Below are positions 63,177-64,000 of a DNA stretch of 64,000 nt, piece by piece. Source of the stretch: Bugulina stolonifera (taxonomy: Eukaryota > Bryozoa > Gymnolaemata > Cheilostomatida > Bugulidae); assembly GCA_935421135.1 (NCBI GenBank), contig OW285194.1, positions 13,725,376 through 13,789,375 on the forward strand, read 5' to 3'. The translations under genes were made by a program, and so were the position numbers. The first letter of the stretch is position 1, and the number at the start of each line of letters is the position of its first letter. The notes under the pieces were generated by a model. It was given only the letters and a program-made list of their open reading frames with translations, ran no database searches and was not told the origin of the DNA.

Positions 63177-64000
63177 ATGGATGATGATTTTGACTTTGAT
63201 GTTTCCTCTAAGAAAAAGGTGAATATGAATTCTCCAATATTGAAGTTTAGACCCAACATCGGGATAGACATTGCTTGCTACTAACCATTTTTGCGTATTG
63301 ATATCTTTTGGTAGTAATTGATCTTTACTGTTTAGGCTTCGGCAAGAAAAGGGAGACGAGCAAAAGCCGATGAGTTGGGAAACACAGTTGATGGAGAACC
63401 AGCAGACAATTTTACGACACAAAGAAACCAACCCGTTAGTATGGAGTATAACTAACCTATTTTATAGAAATGATTGCCCAGCTTTGTTCTATTTTAATAG
63501 TTTACTGTAAATGTTACTTAATCTCGGTGAATGTTTTAGTCGGCTAAGCCCACACGCCGAGTTGGTGGTTGGGGTAATGAGGAAGCTGACGGAAGTGAAA
63601 TTGCAAGTAAAGGAAGGAGTGCTAGAAGAAGAGATGCTACAGAAGATACGTGAGTTTGTGTTTTGTGTACTAGGCCTTCTAGTCTATTATTCACCAACTC
63701 TCCATTATCGCACTTGGTATTTACCTAAGTGTCTATATGCTTTACTGTAGAAGAATATAATGTAGTCATAGGTTTTTATCCATGACTGTATGTTTATCCT
63801 AATCATATTCAAATAATGCACTGGTCCAGTACATAGCCTATCTACTATCCAAACTCGCGACTCAGTTCCAACGTTGTAATTTCTTATACTCGGATTAATC
63901 TCAATTTCTGACATTTAGCCCAAGAAGGTTGATATCCCCAGTTGTTTGGTTTATGTAAATACTTTTGTTAGCAGATAAGAATTATTGTCATTTATTCCAG
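63177..64000 (+). CDS. IFT43: IFT43, intraflagellar transport complex A subunit, N-terminal exons
   Basis: Exons 63177-63218, 63336-63434 and 63540-63649 are joined in phase; the gene continues beyond the window. The protein begins MDDDFDFDVSSKKK, an acidic start. It continues with 'ARKGRRAKADELGN', then 'TRRVGGWGNEEADG' and 'GRSARR'. A GRRA element followed by a GGW motif and a basic stretch matches the N-terminus of IFT43, a small IFT-A subunit needed for retrograde transport in cilia. The last ten bases of the window read 'tttattccag', a good acceptor, so the next exon probably begins at base 64001. A closer AG (63917-63918) would run into a stop when joined in phase. The assignment rests on short motifs only. 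Confidence 0.6.

Noticed and set aside
63919..63957. Candidate fourth IFT43 exon after the AG at 63917-63918
   Set aside because: Joined in phase to exon 63540-63649 it meets a stop within a few codons; the acceptor at the end of the window is a better candidate.

Overview
This is nuclear DNA from an animal. Every gene is split by many short introns with GT-AG ends. The DNA is AT-rich outside exons, and the gene set (stonin, an IkB-like ankyrin protein, ZnT6, a mitochondrial PNPase, RAMAC, IFT43) is metazoan and from a ciliated lineage. tRNA-derived SINEs, foldback MITEs, many intronic minisatellites and a recurrent TACATGTA palindrome suggest a marine invertebrate, perhaps a sponge or another early branch. 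That placement is a guess. There is no sign of bacterial operons, rRNA, CRISPR or virus. Gene models were built by hand by joining exons across GT/AG sites with matching phase and checking total length modulo 3.

Layout: 1-2.4 kb is AT-rich tandem repeats with no gene. 2.5-3.6 kb is a CpG-rich minisatellite that ends just before a CCAAT/TATA promoter and a five-exon IkB-like ankyrin gene (+, 3784-5247). 5.7-6.45 kb is an isolated, extremely GC-rich block. It is followed by only the 3' end of an M1 aminopeptidase gene (+, from 6607), whose last two exons are duplicated as alternative 3' ends (7624-8455 and 9290-10077). A 32-exon stonin gene (+, 11848-37025, about 1,800 aa) fills the middle and has a likely second first exon at 18481.

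From 37 kb the genes are compact: RAMAC (-, 37938-39091), SLC30A6/ZnT6 (+, 40461-44689), an unrecognised coiled-coil gene (-, 46382-51087), PNPT1 (-, 53014 to about 61378) and, head to head with it, the first exons of IFT43 (+, from 63177, running off the window).

The genes do not form one pathway. They are mainly conserved housekeeping functions: endocytic sorting (stonin), cap methylation (RAMAC), early-secretory zinc supply (ZnT6), mitochondrial RNA turnover (PNPT1), ciliary transport (IFT43) and NF-kB control (IkB-like). The unusual features are: an N-terminal ESGYGS degron-like motif on the ankyrin protein; duplicated terminal exons of the aminopeptidase; an intronic minisatellite in ZnT6 whose 32-bp unit copies the exon end plus the 5' splice site; an SR-type tail on RAMAC; a very large stonin with clathrin, AP-2 and EH-domain motifs; and three intronic arrays with higher-order structure. 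I found no clearly new multi-gene system.
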